Source: Neocallimastix lanati (nom. inval.) (lineage: Eukaryota > Neocallimastigomycota > Neocallimastigomycetes > Neocallimastigales > Neocallimastigaceae). Taken from it: 64,000 nt of DNA. The DNA is taken from contig JACVTC010000098.1 of the NCBI GenBank assembly GCA_016946835.1, positions 155,001 through 219,000 on the forward strand, in the 5' to 3' direction. The notes under the pieces were generated by a model. That model had not been told where the DNA came from, searched no databases, and saw nothing but the letters and a program-made list of their open reading frames with translations. A program made the position numbers and the translations under genes. Positions 60,690 to 64,000 of the stretch are shown one piece after another; positions within the stretch are counted from its first letter, which is position 1, and the number at the start of each line of letters is the position of its first letter.

Positions 60690-60989
60690 TTTTATTAATA
60701 TTATAAATGTATTTTATTTATATTGTTATAATTAAATTTTATATAATTAATTATAAAAATCAATTTAAATTTAATAGTTTTTAAAAAAAAAAAAATAAAT
60801 AAAATGTAATTTAGTGGCAAGAACAACTTTTATGCCTTGAAAAAAAGTATAAATAGTTGTAAATTTTGCTACTAATTTTTAAATATCATCAAATAAAATC
60901 AAATAAATTTATAAATAAAAATAATAAATAAATAAATAAAATTTGTGTTTCCTTACTTTATTTTTATTTAATTCTCTAAAACCTTAACA
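60137..60989 (+). repeat. 3' LTR of the inner element (853 bp)
   Basis: Same sequence as 52975-53823 by eye except for the A-tract length. Preceded by GTCGGGGCATCT, an untypical polypurine tract. Confidence 0.93.
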
Positions 60990-60993
60990 TTAA

Positions 60994-61588
60994 AAAATTA
61001 GAAATTAGAATGCTGGCATAGTGGTTAGTCACTATGACCTCAGCCTGAACCACTAGGGTTCGACTCACACCTTTACTAAAATTTTATATCATTTAAATTT
61101 TAAAGAATTTTTATACTTCATTTCTGTATTTGTTTCTGTATTTGTTTCTGTATAAATTTCTGAAAAAATTAACAAAAGACATTCTTAGAAATTAATAGAA
61201 ACAAATAAGATAGAAATTCTATTTTAATTTATCTTTTATCATTATTTCTTTTAGATTCTTTTTAACCGAAAATAATCAATTTTTATGAAACTTTTTAATG
61301 ATTTTATGGTTTTAAATTTTTATGGATTTAAATTTTGAAAAACTATAAATAGGAGTGAATTTCGCAGCCAAAAAAAAAAAAAATATTTTAAAAATTGTGT
61401 TTTTATTAATTATTGAATTAATTAATAAGTAATTCGAAATATTACAATAATTAATCTTTATAATTAATATTTTTAAATTTCTTAATTAATAAAACTATAT
61501 TTTAAAAAACCAAATTACTTATTAATCAAAAAGTGCTTACCTATTGTGTTACACTCTTTAAAACACGGATATTCCAATATTCGTTACA
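60994..61588 (+). repeat. Remainder of the outer 3' LTR
   Basis: Continues the outer LTR after the inner insertion (AAAATTAGAAATTAGAATGC..ATTCGTTACA), with the A/B-box motif at about 61014-61066. The flanking TGTAA at 61589 is the right target-site duplication. Confidence 0.93.
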
Positions 61589-62480
61589 TGTAAGAATTTT
61601 TGTACTACCAGAATCAATAGAAGGAAATAAAATTTCTTGTCCAGTAGGTTATGCTATTAAAATACATGATATCTTTTTGGAAGAAGAGTCGGTGATAAAG
61701 AAACTTGTTCAATAAGTGAATACGCATTATTGTTATATTAAACCATCTACTGCTCTTTATAAATAACCATGTCCTGATATTCAAGTTTACATGGAAGTTT
61801 CATACAAATGTGTTGAAGATAAAAATGATTTCAAAAAGCCTAAACGTGCCGTTGTGATGTTTACCGATAACCCAAAACCAGATTCTTTGTATGAACATTC
61901 CATTAGTGAATTTGTACAATACGCTGATACTTATGGATACTCCTTTTTTCGTAAGATAACAAGATTATTGATTATAATAGACAAGTATATACTATCAAAA
62001 ATTCTACATCTCTTAAATTATGTTATTAATGGGTTAAATACAAATGAATAATAAATGGACTTTTTGGGTAAATGGTGACTCTAGTTAATTCAAATATAAA
62101 ATTAGATAGTTTCATTCCACCTCCAGATAAAGATGAAATTCATTTAGTTATTTCAGATGATATTATTGAATTAAATGCAAATACTTATTTATCACTTGTT
62201 GATCATTCTGCTATGTTACATACTTAATTGAACAAAATGAAGAGAAGCATTATGTTATTGTTCCCAAAATTGGTTTAATTCATATTTTGTAATGATGAGG
62301 ATGAATGTGATGGTAAATTAAAGAAAGGTGATTTATAGTTCATTACGCTTGATATGTTTATTAGTCATATATCGCAGGTATTATTAGAGAACAAATTAAA
62401 TCTGAAAAAGAATGGTATTCTAAGAGAAATAGTGAAATGCATGAAGGAAATAATGACTTATAAAAAAAAAAAATAGAAGA
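61589..62480 (+). pseudogene. GT34-like glycosyltransferase gene, 3' part, decayed
   Basis: After the TSD the frame reads RIFVLPESIEGNKISCPVGY AIKIHDIF. With frame changes come GDKETCSISEYALLLY, KPSTALYK, stop, PCPDIQVYMEVSYKCVE, a Cys-rich region that may be a galactose-binding (SUEL-type) lectin domain. Then KPKRAVVMFTDNPKPDSLYE, YADTYGYSF, pieces of a YILNYVIN segment, W.FWVNGDS (D.D motif of GT34, usually DxD), IKLDSFIPPPDKDEIHLVIS, IIELNANTYL and VDHSAML. This order fits the GMA12/MNN10 (GT34) galactosyl/mannosyltransferase family of the Golgi. Multiple stops and frameshifts, plus the retrotransposon insertion, make it a pseudogene. The lectin call is weaker than GT34. Confidence 0.6.
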
Positions 62481-62731
62481 AAAATATTAGACTACTTGTT
62501 AAAGATAAATAATATGATGAACATATAGTTAATCTATCCCTTAAATATTATATTACAATTAACTTAAAATATTGCTGTACTAAGAAGTATAGATATCAAA
62601 TATATTTATATAATTTTTATATCCGAATAGTTTAATAGTTACTGCTTAACTAGAAAGCGGATTATCGAAGGAGGATGTCACAAAGTACTAATTAGTATTA
62701 ATATAAGTACATATTTATAAATTAAATAGAA
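62481..62731. other. Transition sequence, no gene seen
   Basis: Contains TGCTTAACTAGAAAGCGG (about 62643-62660), which recurs in altered form at about 63916-63935 (GCGCTTATCTAGAAAGCGG). Confidence 0.4.
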
Positions 62732-62993
62732 ATGCTTAGCGTGAAATGAGCATATTCTATAATTTTTAAAAAGAAGGACGTCATTTATGAAAGAAACGCT
62801 TAGCATGAAATAAGCAAATTCTACAATTTTAATAGAAGGACGTCATATTTATGAAAGAAATGCTATACTTGAAATAAGCATGTTCTTCAATTTTATTATG
62901 TAATTTGAAGTTAATTGGATACCTAGCGTGAAATGGGTATATTCAATTTTATTAAAATAATATATCATGGTTTAACTTAGCGTGAAATAAGTT
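62732..62993 (+). repeat. Array of five small hairpins with an almost constant GCGTGAAA loop
   Basis: Stems ATGCTTA/TGAGCAT (62732-62753), GCTTA/TAAGC (62798-62815), ATGCT/AGCAT (62860-62881), ATACCTA/TGGGTAT (62919-62940), AACTTA/TAAGTT (62974-62993). The loop is GCGTGAAA in hairpins 1, 4 and 5, and GCATGAAA in 2. A linker with AGAAGGACGTCAT and TTATGAAAGAAA occurs twice. Confidence 0.8.
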
Positions 62994-64000
62994 TTACATA
63001 TTGATAATAGATATTAAGAATTATGAAGGATAGTGTAAGACCTATATATACTAGATAGGGTTCCATCGACTGTGGTATAACACCTTTTGTGAAAGGGCTC
63101 CATTAAAATTATGATGACGATGATATAACATTCGTAGAATGTTAGTGATGCCGACTTATTACAGAAGCGGTGATTGTAGTAAGACTCCTCATATTACCTT
63201 TAAATATTATGTAATTTTTTTTTTGAACGACCAATTGGTAAGTATTTTTTTTTACCGTACTGATAGTTTACAATTGTACATATACTAATAATTGAAGATA
63301 TTTACATATATCATCATATTTCTGAATACTATCACGTATAGTATGTTGTTTATTTGGCAATATTTATTTACTGATATTTTTCATATATGTTCAAATCTAA
63401 ATATTTACTTCTAAAATTTTTAGATTTGAGGGGGATAATGATCATATATTAAAATTTAAATTAAGAACATAAACGAATATGAGATAACATAAATTATAAG
63501 TTAACTTACAGGAAAATTTTTTTTAGGATATCATTCAGTAACTAAAAATGATTTAATATAGAAGAAGATTTAAAATATCAAAAAGAAGAAAACGAAAATA
63601 GAAATTTACATGATAAGACTAATATTTCTCAAGATACTTAAATGACTAAATTATACATTAGCCTAATAGTGAAAATTAACAAAAATTAACCTACAAGAAG
63701 AAATTAATTGAAATGTTGAATCATTATCAATTATAAGACAATTTATATTGTTTACTTAATAAGTTTAAATGGCTAGAATAATATAATTAACTATGAATGC
63801 AATCATATTTAATAACCAAAGATTATGATTTATAAAGTACACCGATATATATAATTAAGGATTTGTTGTAATAGTTATCGCTAAAGCTATAAAGCGAAAA
63901 TATATAAGAGTTAGCGCTTATCTAGAAAGCGGTTTATGATTGAAAGTGATGTAAATCCTAATAAACAAGAGGTATTCACAGATTGAGATGGTATAATATC
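62994..64000. other. Probable leader/LTR remnant of another retroelement, running off the window
   Basis: Further hairpins: CCTTT/AAAGG (about 63091-63104), ACATTC-GTA-GAATGT (about 63128-63142), TTATTACA/TGTAGTAA (about 63157-63183). TTTGAGGGGGATAATG (63424-63439) looks like a polypurine tract followed by an LTR start (TGATCATATATT). A short coding-like stretch (EDLKYQKEENENRNLHDKTN) lies near 63563-63640, and TGGTATAATATC ends the window. The element type is not recognised. Confidence 0.35.

Larger units (their letters stand above)
52975..60989 (+). mobile_element. Inner Ty3 retrotransposon, apparently intact
   Basis: LTRs are 52975-53823 and 60137-60989, both TGATAAGAATG..CCTTAACA. They look identical apart from the length of one A tract, so the insertion is very recent. 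A 4-bp TTAA duplication flanks it. A structured 1.39-kb leader is followed by gag (55215-56120), a -1 frameshift site, pol with all catalytic residues, and the 3' LTR. No chromodomain. Relatives in the window: the pol pseudogene at 4.9-5.4 kb. Likely competent for transposition. Confidence 0.93.

Noticed and set aside
52971-60993. piggyBac-type DNA transposon because of the TTAA duplication
   Set aside because: The inserted element has LTRs, gag and Ty3 pol; TTAA is a 4-bp retroelement duplication.

Overview
The window is extremely A+T-rich (well over 80% by eye), eukaryotic and gene-poor. Long homopolymer runs, TTA/AAT microsatellites, poly-Asn proteins, 66-nt LRR exons with GTAAGT..ATAG introns, an external-promoter U6 snRNA gene and Ty3 elements of fungal type point to an early-diverging fungus. 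An anaerobic gut fungus (Neocallimastigomycota) is the best guess. This is inferred from composition and families; an AT-rich amoeba is not excluded.

Layout. 1-8.5 kb: a hypothetical open frame (1.1-1.6 kb), a near-perfect 52-bp palindrome (2.02 kb), a decayed leucine-rich-repeat gene built one exon per repeat (3.1-4.8 kb), and a Ty3 pol pseudogene on the minus strand (4.9-5.4 kb). 8.5-9.8 kb and 16.5-17.6 kb: two unannotated loci, each holding six long hairpins in the same order, with stems that differ but still pair and with conserved internal loops. A decayed third copy lies at 25.4-26.2 kb and a relic at 43.4 kb. Between them are an ankyrin relic, a 709-aa protein with seven internal repeats, and an intact GT17-type glycosyltransferase.

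26.8-41.8 kb: a minus-strand tandem family with a shared C-terminal domain of unknown function (three intact copies, one pseudogene, one relic). It is interleaved with a Ty1/copia fragment, a small gene with an in-frame TGA, and a U6 snRNA gene (39.57 kb). 43.7-45.5 kb: a decayed Mutator-like element with recognisable terminal inverted repeats. 45.9-46.6 kb: an LTR and gag-like relic.

46.86-61.59 kb: two nested LTR retrotransposons. The outer is a chromodomain Ty3 element (LTRs about 610 bp, TSD TGTAA) whose single gag-pol frame has lost the front of its reverse transcriptase. Its 3' LTR is split by an apparently intact second Ty3 element (LTRs about 850 bp, TTAA duplication). The inner element should make Gag-Pol by -1 frameshifting at T TTA AAC before an H-type pseudoknot. 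The outer element sits inside a decayed gene related to GT34 galactosyltransferases, whose halves flank it. 62.6-64.0 kb: a region rich in small hairpins, including five with an almost constant 8-nt loop on changing stems, probably the leader or LTR of another decayed element running past the window end.

The most promising undescribed signals are the three families of hairpin arrays: the six-hairpin loci, the five-hairpin array in the inner element's leader, and the GCGTGAAA-loop array at 62.7 kb.
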